Below, in pieces: positions 17,294-26,221 of a DNA stretch of 64,000 bases. Location: positions 1 through 64,000 of the forward strand of contig NZ_JBLWVT010000010.1 of assembly GCF_048268305.1 (NCBI RefSeq). Direction: 5' to 3'. The DNA is from Pseudodonghicola sp048268305. GTDB taxonomy: Bacteria; Pseudomonadota; Alphaproteobacteria; Rhodobacterales; Rhodobacteraceae. Each line of letters begins with the position of its first letter. Position 1 is the stretch's first letter. Position numbers and translations under genes: made by a program. The notes beneath the pieces are model-generated. The model was not told where the DNA came from, ran no database searches, and worked only from the letters and a program-made list of their open reading frames with translations.

Positions 17294-18426
17294 TCTTGCG
17301 GTTCTCGCTGTCCCGCCTGCTGTCGCTCCTGCGCAAGGAGACGATCCAGATGAAGCGCGACCGGATCACCTTCGCGATGATGCTGGGGATCCCGGTGATG
17401 CTGCTGGTGATGTTCGGTTTCGCCATCAACACCGATCCCAAGCACCTGCCCGCCGCGCTGGTCGCCCCCGGCCAGGACCGCTATACCCGCGCCATCGTCA
17501 CAGCGCTCGAGATGACGGGCTATTACCACTTCACCCATCCCAACGTGACCGCCCCCGAAGCTGATGCGCTGATGGCCCGCGGCGCGGTGTCCTTCATCGT
17601 CACCATCCCGTCCGACTTCGGCGCCCGGGTCGAGCGCGAAGACGAACCGCGCATCCTGATCGAGGCCGACGCCACCGACCCCTCGGTCGCCTCCGGCGCG
17701 GTCTCGACCCTCAGCACGGTGGCGGCGCAGGCGCTGCTGCACGAACGCCACGCCGAGGCGCAGGCCGAGGCCGCCCAGCGCGGTCAGCTGCAGGTGATCG
17801 TGCACCGTCGCTACAACCCCGAGGGCATCACCCAGTATAATATCGTCCCCGGCCTGCTGGGGGTGATCCTGCAGATGACCATGGTGATGATGACCTCGAT
17901 CGCGCTGACGCGAGAGATGGAGCGCGGCACGATGGAGAACCTGCTGGCGATGCCGGCGACGCCCCTGGAGATCATGCTGGGCAAGGTGCTGCCCTTCTTC
18001 GGGGTCGGCGCGGTGCAGGTGCTGGTGATCCTGGTGGCGGCCAAGGAGCTGTTCGCGGTGCCCTTCGTCGGATCGCTGCCGCTGCTGCTGTGGGGGGTGC
18101 TGGTCTTCGTGCTGGCGCTGGTGCTGCTGGGCTATACCATCTCGACCTTCGCGCGTACCCAGATGCAGGCGATGCAGCTGACCTTCTTCTTCTTCCTGCC
18201 CTCGATGCTGCTGTCGGGTTTCATGTTCCCCTATCGCGGCATGCCCGGCTGGGCCCAGACGGTGGGAGAGATCCTGCCGTTGACCCATTTCCTGCGGCTG
18301 GTGCGGGCCGTCATGCTGAAGGGCGCCGGTCTTGCCGACGTGCGCGCGCCGCTCTTGGCCATGGCCGTCTTCGTGCTGGTCTTTGCGCTGGTCGCGTTGC
18401 TACGCTTCCGCCGCACGCTGGACTGA
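17290..18426 (+). CDS. ABC-2 type exporter permease (YbhS/YhhJ-like)
   Basis: A 378-residue permease with one N-terminal helix (MMLGIPVMLLVMFGFAI), a large periplasmic domain (about 50-180) and five C-terminal helices (about 190-372), the classic ABC-2 layout. The EMERGTMENLLAMP segment before the core is conserved in the family. Related E. coli systems use two such permeases; only one is present here, so it may homodimerise. Confidence 0.9.
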   Translation: MILRFSLSRLLSLLRKETIQMKRDRITFAMMLGIPVMLLVMFGFAINTDPKHLPAALVAPGQDRYTRAIVTALEMTGYYHFTHPNVTAPEADALMARGAVSFIVTIPSDFGARVEREDEPRILIEADATDPSVASGAVSTLSTVAAQALLHERHAEAQAEAAQRGQLQVIVHRRYNPEGITQYNIVPGLLGVILQMTMVMMTSIALTREMERGTMENLLAMPATPLEIMLGKVLPFFGVGAVQVLVILVAAKELFAVPFVGSLPLLLWGVLVFVLALVLLGYTISTFARTQMQAMQLTFFFFLPSMLLSGFMFPYRGMPGWAQTVGEILPLTHFLRLVRAVMLKGAGLADVRAPLLAMAVFVLVFALVALLRFRRTLD

Positions 18427-18441
18427 CGGGAGGGTCGTGCG

Positions 18442-18762
18442 ATGATTCCAAAGTATGCCGACCATTCCTCCAACGAACGGACCTTTCTGGCCTGGGTCAG
18501 AACCGTGATCGCCATCGTCGGCTTCGGTCTCGGCGCTGGCAAGCTCAGCGCCGAGCCCGCCCCGATCTGGTCGGATGTGGTGCTGCTGGGAGCCGGCGCC
18601 CTGGTGGTGCTGATCGCCTATCTGCGGATGCGCGCGCTGCGCCGGGCGATCAACTCCGACGAGGAGAGCGATGACGAAAGCGAAGGCGCCGGCGCCCTGC
18701 TGGTGGCGCTGGTGGCGGCGCTGTTCGCCCTGCTGGCAAGCTTTGCCCTGCATGTGAGCTGA
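18442..18762 (+). CDS. DUF202 family membrane protein (YidH-like)
   Basis: A 106-residue inner-membrane protein with the DUF202 hallmark SSNERTFLAWVRT at the start and three membrane helices (about 20-37, 45-63, 83-104). A Glu/Asp/Ser-rich cytoplasmic stretch lies at 72-82. It follows the permease by 15 nt and is probably in the exporter operon. The function of the family is unknown. Confidence 0.8.
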   Translation: MIPKYADHSSNERTFLAWVRTVIAIVGFGLGAGKLSAEPAPIWSDVVLLGAGALVVLIAYLRMRALRRAINSDEESDDESEGAGALLVALVAALFALLASFALHVS

Positions 18763-18831
18763 TCGCCCCTTGCCGCCCCTTTCGATCCGATCCGACTGGA
18801 CGCCTGCGCGCCAAACCGTATTGATGCGCAT

Positions 18832-19944
18832 ATGACTCCGCTTTCCCTGCCGCCGGCGCGGCCCGTCGACATCGCGAAGAAATTTGGCCAACTGGGGCTG
18901 ATCCTGGCGCTTGCCGCCGCCGGCGCCTGGGGCGCGCGGCATCTGGGGCTGCCGATCCCCAACCTGCTGGGCAGCCTGACCACCAGCGCGGCGCTGTCGT
19001 TGTTCCTCTATGCCCGGATGGGCCGGCGGCTGTGGTTCCCGCGCCCGTTCCGCACCACCTTCATCGGCGTCATCGGCGCCATGATCGGCAGCGGCTTCAC
19101 CCCCTCGCTGCTGGGCCTCGCGCCCAGTCTGGCGCTGTCCTTCCTGGCGATGGGCCTTTTCATCGCCACCGCCTGGGGGCTGAACTTCGCGCTGTTCCGG
19201 CGGATCGGCGGCTATGACCAGCCGACCGCGCTCTATTCCGCCCTTCCCGGTGGCCTGCTCGAGGCGGTCGCCCTGGGCGAACAGGCAGGCGGCGATGTCG
19301 AGACGCTCAGCCTGCAGCAATTCATGCGCGTCGTGGTGGTGGTGATCAGCGTGCCGACCGTGCTCATGCTCTGGACCGGCCATGCGGTGGGCAGCGCCGC
19401 CGGCATCAGCCTTGAGCACAAGCCGGCCGATCTGATCGACTGGCTGTCCTTTCTGGTGATCGTGCCCGCCGGGCTCTGGCTGGGCAAGGTGCTGAGATTG
19501 CCGGCCTGGGCGATCATGGGGCCGCTCCTGCTGTCGGCGCTGCTGCATGTCACCGGTGTTTGGGAGGTGAACGGACCGGGGCCATTGCTGGCGGCGGCGC
19601 AGCTGGTGGTGGGCGCCGGGCTGGGGGCGATGTTCGCCCGCTCGACGATCCGGCATATCGTGAAAGGCTTTGGCCTGGCGTTGCTCTCGGTCGCCGGGAT
19701 GCTGGTGCTGGGCGGCGGCATATCGCTGCTGTTGACGCATCTGGTGCCGATCCCGCTGGAAACGCTGATGATCAGCTTCGCCCCCGGCGGCATCACCGAG
19801 ATGAGCCTGATCGCGCTTAGCCTCGGCGCCGATCCGGTGCTGGTGGCGGCGCATCACCTGTTCCGGATTCTCGCCACGGTGATTTCGGCCAGCTATCTCA
19901 GCAAGCGGATGACCCGGGAGCGCGGCCCCTCGGTCGGCGTCTGA
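18832..19944 (+). CDS. AbrB-family membrane protein (duplicated AbrB domain)
   Basis: A 370-residue polytopic protein made of two related five-helix halves, the arrangement known as AbrB duplication (often labelled ammonia monooxygenase-like). Conserved Gly/Pro-rich elements such as LPIPNLLGSLTTSAAL and the ALPGGLLEAVALGEQ / FAPGGITEMSLIALSL pair mark the repeat. The family is thought to be a transporter or membrane regulator; no substrate is established. It converges on the IclR gene with a 3-nt gap. Confidence 0.8.
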   Translation: MTPLSLPPARPVDIAKKFGQLGLILALAAAGAWGARHLGLPIPNLLGSLTTSAALSLFLYARMGRRLWFPRPFRTTFIGVIGAMIGSGFTPSLLGLAPSLALSFLAMGLFIATAWGLNFALFRRIGGYDQPTALYSALPGGLLEAVALGEQAGGDVETLSLQQFMRVVVVVISVPTVLMLWTGHAVGSAAGISLEHKPADLIDWLSFLVIVPAGLWLGKVLRLPAWAIMGPLLLSALLHVTGVWEVNGPGPLLAAAQLVVGAGLGAMFARSTIRHIVKGFGLALLSVAGMLVLGGGISLLLTHLVPIPLETLMISFAPGGITEMSLIALSLGADPVLVAAHHLFRILATVISASYLSKRMTRERGPSVGV

Positions 19945-19947
19945 CCC

Positions 19948-20652
19948 CTAGCCCCGGCGGCAGAGCCGGTCCGACAGCACGCCAGCGGCGGCCTGCACCG
20001 CGGCGCCGACCCGCTCGACATCGAGATTGTCGAGCGCGACCACCCCGATCGAGAATTCCATCCCCTCGAACCGCGGCCCCTCCAACCCTTCGGTGCAGAT
20101 GCGCACCGGGCTGGATATGCCGATGGCGCTTTTCTGCAGTTCTCCGCGGGTGACGGCATAGCCGAGGCGGCGCGCGGCACGGATCGCCTCGGACTCGCAG
20201 GGCTGTTCCGGCCGGCTGGCAAGGATCGCGATACCCGAGGCGCCGCGCCCCAGCGGATGGCGGGTGCCGACGCGGTAATGCACGTTGAGAAAGGCCTCGG
20301 GAGGTTCGGTCGACAGAATCGCCACGCAATCTTCGCCCTGCGCCATCGACAGAAAGGCGGAACACCCGGTCTCGGCCGCCAGTTCCTCGACCACCGGACG
20401 GGCCATTGCGCGCAGGCTGCCCTCGGCATGCACGCCCAGCACGATGGCACCGCTGCCCAGCACGATCCGGCCGTCGGGCAGACGGGTCACCATTCCGTGA
20501 TCGGTCAGCGTGGCCACGATGCGATAGGCGATCGCCCGATGCAGCCCGAGCTGATCGGCCAGATCGGCGATCTTCAGACCGCCACCGCTGCGCGCCACCT
20601 GCATCAGCAGGGCAATCCCGCGATCCAATGTCTGAAGCTTGCCGCTCGACAT
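19948..20652 (-). CDS. IclR-family transcriptional regulator (P450/TRAP locus)
   Basis: A 234-residue regulator with an N-terminal winged helix-turn-helix (about 8-70, ADLADQLGLHRAIAYRIVA) and a C-terminal effector-binding domain (about 80-234). The C-terminus lacks most of the usual Cys-rich pattern but keeps the GRGASGIAIL motif. It is divergent from the P450 gene and lies next to two palindromes at 20698 and 20778. The likely role is repression or induction of the P450-TRAP operon and of itself. Confidence 0.88.
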   Translation of the reverse strand: MSSGKLQTLDRGIALLMQVARSGGGLKIADLADQLGLHRAIAYRIVATLTDHGMVTRLPDGRIVLGSGAIVLGVHAEGSLRAMARPVVEELAAETGCSAFLSMAQGEDCVAILSTEPPEAFLNVHYRVGTRHPLGRGASGIAILASRPEQPCESEAIRAARRLGYAVTRGELQKSAIGISSPVRICTEGLEGPRFEGMEFSIGVVALDNLDVERVGAAVQAAAGVLSDRLCRRG

Positions 20653-20697
20653 TCCCGGCTCCTCTCCCGCTTTGAATGTTCCCCCCGGACCGGCGCC

Positions 20698-20721
20698 GGC
20701 TTTAGCAAAATTGCGAAAGCC
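20698..20721. promoter_or_regulatory. 24-bp palindrome upstream of P450 gene
   Basis: GGCTTTAGCAAA and ATTGCGAAAGCC form an inverted repeat with 10 of 12 positions paired. It lies 45 bp upstream of the IclR start codon and just before a TTGACA box for the P450 gene. This is a good candidate operator for IclR autoregulation or activator binding. Confidence 0.5.
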
Positions 20722-20734
20722 CCGGCAAGCGGGA

Positions 20735-20764
20735 TTGACAGACGGATAACATGCACCGTAGATC
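20735..20764 (+). promoter_or_regulatory. Candidate sigma-70 promoter for the P450-TRAP operon
   Basis: A perfect -35 box TTGACA at 20735-20740 is followed after 18 bp by a weak -10 (TAGATC, 20759-20764). Transcription would start near 20771. The second palindrome at 20778-20805 would then lie directly downstream of the start site, a typical repressor position. The -10 is poor, so activation may be needed. Confidence 0.4.
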
Positions 20765-20777
20765 CACTATCAGTCAA

Positions 20778-20805
20778 CACTTGTTCACTATTCGTAAAAC
20801 AAGTG
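20778..20805. promoter_or_regulatory. CACTTGTT-N12-AACAAGTG inverted repeat (candidate IclR operator)
   Basis: Perfect 8-bp arms at 20778-20785 and 20798-20805 are separated by 12 bp, with an inner GTTCACTATTCG-like core that resembles IclR-family boxes. It lies 20 bp upstream of the P450 start codon, between the predicted -10 and the ribosome site. The divergent IclR protein is the obvious candidate binder. Confidence 0.5.
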
Positions 20806-20825
20806 CCGCCAGGGAGGAGGGACAG

Positions 20826-23156
20826 ATGACGAAGACCCCGCAACAGACACAGCAGATCCCCAGCGGCTGCCCGATGCATGCCGCCGCAACCTCCGGCTGC
20901 CCGGTGTCACAGATGGCCGAAGCCTTCGACGCCTTCGAGGGTCCCTATCAACTCGACCCGGCCGAGGCGCTGCGCTGGTCGCGCGACCAGCTTCCCGTCT
21001 TCTACAGCCCCAAGCTGGGCTATTGGGTGGTCAGCCGTTACGAGGACATCAAGGCGGTGTTCCGCGACGGCATCCTGTTCTCGCCCAAGAACGTGCTGGA
21101 AAAGATCACCCCCGCCACGCCCGAGGCGATGGAAGTGCTCAAAGGCTATGGCTACGCCATGAACCGCACCATGGTGAACGAGGACGAGCCGGCGCATATG
21201 GAGCGCCGCCGGGCCTTGATGGATCACTTCATCCCCGCCAACCTGGAAAAGCACCAGGAGATGGTCCGCCGCCTGACCCGTGAGAAGATGGACGCCTTCA
21301 TCAACGAGGGCCGGGTCGATCTGGTCGACGCCATGCTCTACGAGGTGCCGCTGAACGTGGCGCTGCATTTCCTCGGCGTACCGGAAGACGAGATCGCGGT
21401 TCTGCGCACCTTCTCGGTGGCGCATTCGGTCAATACCTGGGGCAAGCCCACCGACGACCAGCAGGTCGCCATCGCCCATGACGTCGGCCAGTTCTGGGCC
21501 TATGCCGGCAAGATCATCGAGAAGATGAAGCAGGAGCCCGAGGGCACCGGCTGGATGCACGAGACCATCCGCAAGAACGCCATCATGCCCGACGTGGTCA
21601 CCGACAGCTATGTGCATTCGATGATGATGGCGATCATCGTGGCGGCGCATGAGACCACCTCGCTCGCCTCGGCCAATATGTTCAAGACGCTGCTGAGCAA
21701 CCGCGAGGCTTGGGACGATATCTGCGCCGACCCGAGCCTCATTCCGAACGCGGTCGAGGAATGCCTGCGCTATGCCGGCTCGATCGTCGCCTGGCGGCGG
21801 CAGACCACTGCGCCGGCGCGCGTCGGCGACGTCGACCTGCCGGAGGGCGCCAAGCTGCTGATCGTGCAGGCCTCGGCCAACCAGGATGAGCGGCATTTCG
21901 AGGATGGCGAGAAATTCGACATCTATCGCGACAATGCCATCGACCACCTGACCTTCGGCTATGGCAGCCACCAGTGCATGGGCAAGAACATCGGCCGGAT
22001 GGAGATGCGCATCTTCCTTGAGGAGATGACCCGCCGCCTGCCCCACCTGCGGCTGGCCGAGCAGGAGTTCACCTATCTGCCCAATACCTCGTTCCGCGGC
22101 CCCGATCATGTCTGGGTCGAATGGGATCCGGCGCTGAACCCGGAGAACGAGCATCCGCAACTGGCGCATGATCACCTCTATTTCCCGGTCGGCGCGCCGT
22201 CGCGGCGTGACATCGCCCGCAAGGTCCGCGTCGCCCAAGTGCGGCAAGAGGCCGAGGGCATCGTCGGGCTGACGCTGGAAGACGCCAAGGGCCGCCCGTT
22301 GCCGCGCTGGAGCGCCGGCGCCCATGTCGAACTGGTGCTGGACGGCTATGACCGCAAGTATTCGCTCTGCGGTCGGGCCGATGCCTCGGGCTATGACCTC
22401 GCCATCCTGCGCGAGGAGGAGGGCCGCGGCGGCTCGCGCTATATTCACGATCACCTGCGCGAGGGGATGGAGCTGCGCCTGCGCGGTCCCAGCAACCTTT
22501 TCCGTCTGGACGAGGAGGCGCCGGCCCATGTGCTGATCGCCGGCGGCATCGGCATCACCCCGATCATCGCCATGGCCGACCGGCTGAAGGCGCTGGGGAA
22601 GCCCTATGCCATCCACTATTGCGGCCGCTCGCGCGCGACCATGGCGCTGCTCGACCGGTTTGAGGCCGATCACGGCGCGCATCTGCAGGTCCATACCACG
22701 GACGACGGCACCCGCGCCGATCTGGCGGCCATCGTGGCGGCCCTGCCCGAGGGCGGCCAGATCTATTGCTGCGGGCCGGAGCGGATGATCACCGCGCTGG
22801 AAGACCTGACCGCCGACAGGCCCGAGGGAACCTTCCACTTCGAACATTTCAGCGCCCATGACACCGGTCTCGACCCCGAGAAGGAGCAGGGCTTCGAGGT
22901 AGAGCTGAAGGACTCCGGCCTGACGCTGCAGGTGGCCGCCGATCAGACCTTGCTCGACGCCATTCTGGCGGCCGGCATCGACGTCGCCTCGGACTGCTGC
23001 GAGGGGCTTTGCGGCAGTTGCGAAGTCACCGTGATCGAGGGCGACATCGACCACCGCGACATGGTGCTGACCCGCGGCGAGCGGGCCGAGAATCGACGTA
23101 TGATGACCTGCTGTTCGCGCGCGAAGAACGGCGGCCGGATCAAGCTGGCGCTCTGA
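20826..23156 (+). CDS. Self-sufficient cytochrome P450 fused to FMN/2Fe-2S reductase (CYP116B-like)
   Basis: This 776-residue monooxygenase carries its own electron chain. Residues about 30-440 are the P450 with I-helix AAHETT (273-278), ExxR (E312, R315) and heme ligand C384 in FGYGSHQCMGK. Residues about 460-680 are a phthalate-dioxygenase-reductase-type FMN/NAD(P)H domain with RKYSL and GGIGITP. Residues about 685-776 are a plant-type 2Fe-2S domain with C724, C729, C732 and C762. AGGAGG lies 8 nt before the ATG at 20826. The short N-terminus holds two SGCP motifs (C15, C25). Architecture and length match CYP116B enzymes. The substrate is unknown, but the TRAP importer downstream suggests an organic acid. 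Confidence 0.92.
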   Translation: MTKTPQQTQQIPSGCPMHAAATSGCPVSQMAEAFDAFEGPYQLDPAEALRWSRDQLPVFYSPKLGYWVVSRYEDIKAVFRDGILFSPKNVLEKITPATPEAMEVLKGYGYAMNRTMVNEDEPAHMERRRALMDHFIPANLEKHQEMVRRLTREKMDAFINEGRVDLVDAMLYEVPLNVALHFLGVPEDEIAVLRTFSVAHSVNTWGKPTDDQQVAIAHDVGQFWAYAGKIIEKMKQEPEGTGWMHETIRKNAIMPDVVTDSYVHSMMMAIIVAAHETTSLASANMFKTLLSNREAWDDICADPSLIPNAVEECLRYAGSIVAWRRQTTAPARVGDVDLPEGAKLLIVQASANQDERHFEDGEKFDIYRDNAIDHLTFGYGSHQCMGKNIGRMEMRIFLEEMTRRLPHLRLAEQEFTYLPNTSFRGPDHVWVEWDPALNPENEHPQLAHDHLYFPVGAPSRRDIARKVRVAQVRQEAEGIVGLTLEDAKGRPLPRWSAGAHVELVLDGYDRKYSLCGRADASGYDLAILREEEGRGGSRYIHDHLREGMELRLRGPSNLFRLDEEAPAHVLIAGGIGITPIIAMADRLKALGKPYAIHYCGRSRATMALLDRFEADHGAHLQVHTTDDGTRADLAAIVAALPEGGQIYCCGPERMITALEDLTADRPEGTFHFEHFSAHDTGLDPEKEQGFEVELKDSGLTLQVAADQTLLDAILAAGIDVASDCCEGLCGSCEVTVIEGDIDHRDMVLTRGERAENRRMMTCCSRAKNGGRIKLAL

Positions 23157-23222
23157 CGTCGGCCCGGCCAAGGCAGCTTTTGAAGGCAACCCAAGACTGG
23201 ATCACGACAGGGAGGATCACAG

Positions 23223-24257
23223 ATGAAACTGAAACCCAACCTCTTGGCGGGAGCGGCACTCTCCGCCGTTCTGGCCGTTACCGGCGCGGTCAGCGCCGAA
23301 GCCAAGACCAAGCTGAAAATCAGCCACTATCTGCCCACCGTCCACGGGCTGCACACCGATTTCGTGGTACCTTGGGCGCAGGAAGTCACCGAATGCACCG
23401 GTGGCGAGGTCGAATTCGACATCTTCCCGGGCGGCACCCAGCTGGGCAACGTCGCGCGTCAGCAGGAACAGGTAATGGCCGGTGTCGTCGACATCGCGCT
23501 CGGTCTGACCGGCATTCCGCGCGGCCGCTTCCCGCGCACCTCGCTGATCGACATGCCGTTTCTGACCGACAGCGCCGCCTCGGCGACCTATGCGCTGTGG
23601 TCGATGCTGCCGAACGAACTGGCCGACGACTACAAGGGCATGAAGGTTCTGGGGCTCTTCGCCCATAACCCCGGCGTCATCCATACCGCCACCAAGAAGG
23701 TGGAGACCATGGAGGACCTGAAGGATCTGCGCATCCGCACCCCCTCGCCGGCGGTATCCGAGATGCTCTCCTACCTCGGCGCCACGCCGCAGGGCCTGCC
23801 GCCCGGGGAGGTTTACGAGAACCTCCAGCGCGGCGTTCTGGACGGCACCGTGTTCCCCTGGGATCCGGTCAAATCCTTCGGCCTGAACGAAGTGCTGAAA
23901 TATCACCTGGAAGCCGGCGTCTATACCGTCTCGTTCTTCTTCGTGATGAACGAACGGTCGTACAATAAGCTGAGCCCCGAGGCGCAGGCCTGCATCGACA
24001 AGTATTCGGGCGACGCGCTTGAGCCGAAGTTCGGCCCCTGGTGGGACAAGTGGGATGAACCCGGCCGTCAGGAAGCCATTGCCGCCGGCCACGAGATCAC
24101 CACGCTCTCGCCTGAGGAACGCGACCGCTGGCGCGAGGCGCTGCAGCCGATGATGGCGAAATATGTCGAGCAGGTGAAAGCCGCGGGCGTCGACAACGCC
24201 CAGGAAATCTACGACACGATGAAAGCCAAGGTCGCGGAATACGATGCCGCGCACTAA
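23223..24257 (+). CDS. dctP: TRAP transporter periplasmic binding protein (DctP-type)
   Basis: A 344-residue extracytoplasmic solute receptor with a Sec signal peptide ending near AVSAEA (about 25). The LRIRTPSPAVSEML segment holds the arginine that in this family binds the substrate carboxylate. GGAGG precedes the ATG. It follows the P450 by 66 nt in the same direction and is followed by a strong hairpin before dctQ. Ligand class inferred: a carboxylate related to the P450 substrate. Confidence 0.9.
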   Translation: MKLKPNLLAGAALSAVLAVTGAVSAEAKTKLKISHYLPTVHGLHTDFVVPWAQEVTECTGGEVEFDIFPGGTQLGNVARQQEQVMAGVVDIALGLTGIPRGRFPRTSLIDMPFLTDSAASATYALWSMLPNELADDYKGMKVLGLFAHNPGVIHTATKKVETMEDLKDLRIRTPSPAVSEMLSYLGATPQGLPPGEVYENLQRGVLDGTVFPWDPVKSFGLNEVLKYHLEAGVYTVSFFFVMNERSYNKLSPEAQACIDKYSGDALEPKFGPWWDKWDEPGRQEAIAAGHEITTLSPEERDRWREALQPMMAKYVEQVKAAGVDNAQEIYDTMKAKVAEYDAAH

Positions 24258-24280
24258 GGCCAAGACCCGCTGATCCCGCC

Positions 24281-24311
24281 CCGGCCCGAGTGGCAAGACC
24301 ACCCGGGCCGG
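24281..24311 (+). terminator. Strong hairpin between dctP and dctQ (attenuator)
   Basis: A 13-position stem (24281-24293 with 24299-24311) has 12 pairs and a 5-nt CAAGA loop. It is almost all G-C and is followed by TTTCCGTT. It lies inside the TRAP operon after the binding-protein gene. Such intercistronic stems commonly raise binding-protein output by stabilising the upstream mRNA or by partial termination. Confidence 0.7.
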
Positions 24312-24338
24312 TTTCCGTTCAAGAGGAGGAACACCGCT

Positions 24339-24827
24339 GTGAACACCCTGAAGACCCTGCCGCGACGGCTGGTGTCGATGCTCGCCGTGATCGGCGTGCT
24401 CGCCTATGCCGCGGCCGCCGTGGTGACGGTGGCCGATATCGTCGGCCGCAACCTCGGCATGCCGATCGAGGGCGTGGTCGATCTGGTCCAGCTTTTCGTC
24501 GTCGCCGGCGCCTGGCTGGTGATGCCCTTTGCATTTCAGTCCGCCGCCCATGTCAGCGTCGATTTCGTGCTGAACATGCTGCCCGCCGCCGCCGCGGCGC
24601 CGCTGAAAGTTCTGGCCGCCCTGGTGGCGCTGGTGCTGATCGGGCTGATGCTGTGGTACGGCTTCGACACCTTCAAGGTGCGCACCATGTTCGGCGACCG
24701 CTCGCAACAGCTGGGCATTCCGATCGCCTGGTACTGGTATCCGCTGCTGGTCGGTCTCGCCGCCTCGCTGATCGGGGTGCTGGTGCAACTCTCTGACAGC
24801 CTGAAAAAGAAGGAGTCCCAGGCATGA
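24339..24827 (+). CDS. dctQ: TRAP transporter small permease (DctQ-type)
   Basis: A 162-residue inner-membrane protein with four predicted helices (about 16-38, 50-70, 87-110, 128-150), the DctQ pattern. The start is GTG at 24339 with AGAGGAGGA 8 nt upstream. It overlaps dctM by 4 nt (ATGA). It partners the large permease to form the membrane complex. Confidence 0.88.
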   Translation: MNTLKTLPRRLVSMLAVIGVLAYAAAAVVTVADIVGRNLGMPIEGVVDLVQLFVVAGAWLVMPFAFQSAAHVSVDFVLNMLPAAAAAPLKVLAALVALVLIGLMLWYGFDTFKVRTMFGDRSQQLGIPIAWYWYPLLVGLAASLIGVLVQLSDSLKKKESQA

Positions 24828-26125
24828 GCGATCCCGTCCTGGGCCTTCTGGGCTTTGTCGCCGCCCTCGGGCTGATCGCGCTCGGCCTGCCGGTGGCGAT
24901 CTCGATGGGGGCCATCGGCATCCTGGGCTATTGGTGGATGAACGGCTGGATGGGCGCCGCCTATATCATCGGCTCCAGCCCCTTCGAATCGATCTTTCCC
25001 TATTCCTTCTCGGTGATCCCGCTCTTCGTGATGATGGGGGTCTTCGCCTCCCATGCCGGGCTGTCGCGGTCGCTGTTCGACGTGATCAACAGCTTTATCG
25101 GCCACCGCCGCGGCGGGCTGGCGGTGACGGCGGTGGGCGCCAGCGCCTTCTTCGGCGCGATCTGCGGCAGCTCGCTGGCAACCGTCGCCACCATCGGCCG
25201 CGTCGCCCTGCCCGAGATGAAGCGCCACGGCTATGACGAATCCCTGTCCACCGCCACGGTGGCAGCCGGCGGCACGCTGGGCGTGCTGATCCCACCCTCG
25301 GTGCTGCTGGTGGTCTATGGGCTTCTGACCCAAAGCTCGATCGGCCAGCTTTTCATCGGCGCGCTGATCCCCGGCATCCTCGGCGCCCTGCTCTATGCGC
25401 TGGCGATCATCATCCGGGTGCAGATGAACCCCGGCCTCGCCCCCAAGGCGGAACGCATGGGCTGGGGCGCGCGGTTCCGGTTCCTCGGACAAATCTGGCC
25501 GGTGGTGCTGTTGTTCGGGGTGGTGATCGGCGGCATCTACCTCGGCTGGTTCTCTCCCACCGAGGCGGCGGCCGTCGGTGCGGTGGGCGCCTTTCTGCTG
25601 GCGCTGGCCTCGGGCGGGCTGACCCTCCAGGCGCTGCGCTCCTCGGTCTTCGAGACCGCGGGGCTGACCGGCATGATCTTCTTCATCCTGATCGGTGCCG
25701 CGCTGTTCAACTCCTTCCTCGAGGAGACCGGCCTGCCGCAGATGCTGATCGAACAGATCCAAACCTCGGGCCTCAGCCCGCTGGCGGTGATGGTGCTGAT
25801 CCTGATCTTCTACGTGGTGCTGGGCTGCTTCATGGATTCGATGTCGATGATCCTGCTGACGGTGCCGCTGCTGGCCCCGGTGGCGCTGGAGCTTGACTAT
25901 AACCTCGTCTGGTTCGGCATCGTCGTCGTCACCGTGGCCGAGATCGGGCTGATCACCCCGCCGATCGGGATGAACCTCTTCGTGGTGCAGGCGGCGGCGG
26001 GCAATGTGCCGCTCTCCACCGTGGTGAAGGGCATCCTGCCCTTCATCCTGGCCGATTTCACCCGGCTGGTGCTGTTGGTGGCCTTCCCGGCGCTGGTGCT
26101 CTGGCTGCCGCGCGCGATGTTCTGA
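24824..26125 (+). CDS. dctM: TRAP transporter large permease (DctM-type)
   Basis: The sodium-coupled transport subunit, 433 residues with about a dozen hydrophobic segments. The family landmarks GAICGSSLATVATIG and GTLGVLIPPSVLLVVYG mark the first repeat, and the ITPPIGMNLFVVQ segment lies in the second. It is the last gene of the P450-dctPQM unit and is followed by a TTCG-tetraloop terminator at 26150. Confidence 0.92.
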   Translation: MSDPVLGLLGFVAALGLIALGLPVAISMGAIGILGYWWMNGWMGAAYIIGSSPFESIFPYSFSVIPLFVMMGVFASHAGLSRSLFDVINSFIGHRRGGLAVTAVGASAFFGAICGSSLATVATIGRVALPEMKRHGYDESLSTATVAAGGTLGVLIPPSVLLVVYGLLTQSSIGQLFIGALIPGILGALLYALAIIIRVQMNPGLAPKAERMGWGARFRFLGQIWPVVLLFGVVIGGIYLGWFSPTEAAAVGAVGAFLLALASGGLTLQALRSSVFETAGLTGMIFFILIGAALFNSFLEETGLPQMLIEQIQTSGLSPLAVMVLILIFYVVLGCFMDSMSMILLTVPLLAPVALELDYNLVWFGIVVVTVAEIGLITPPIGMNLFVVQAAAGNVPLSTVVKGILPFILADFTRLVLLVAFPALVLWLPRAMF

Positions 26126-26149
26126 TCCGCCCCGCGTGGATTGGCTTCA

Positions 26150-26174
26150 GGGGCGTCCTTCGGGGCGCCCCTTT
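26150..26174 (+). terminator. Intrinsic terminator after the TRAP operon
   Basis: Nine paired positions (26150-26158 with 26163-26171, one G-T pair) enclose a TTCG tetraloop and are followed by TTTG. It lies 24 nt downstream of the dctM stop, well placed to end the P450-TRAP transcript. The T-run is short. Confidence 0.7.
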
Positions 26175-26221
26175 GCGTTGCGCCCCTTACCGTCGCGGCG
26201 CGGGAATGCTAGGCTTTGGCC

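Noticed and set aside
20907..23189. A 760-codon leftward open frame opposite the P450 gene
   Set aside because: It mirrors the P450 codon pattern, and the P450, FMN and 2Fe-2S motifs on the plus strand are unambiguous.
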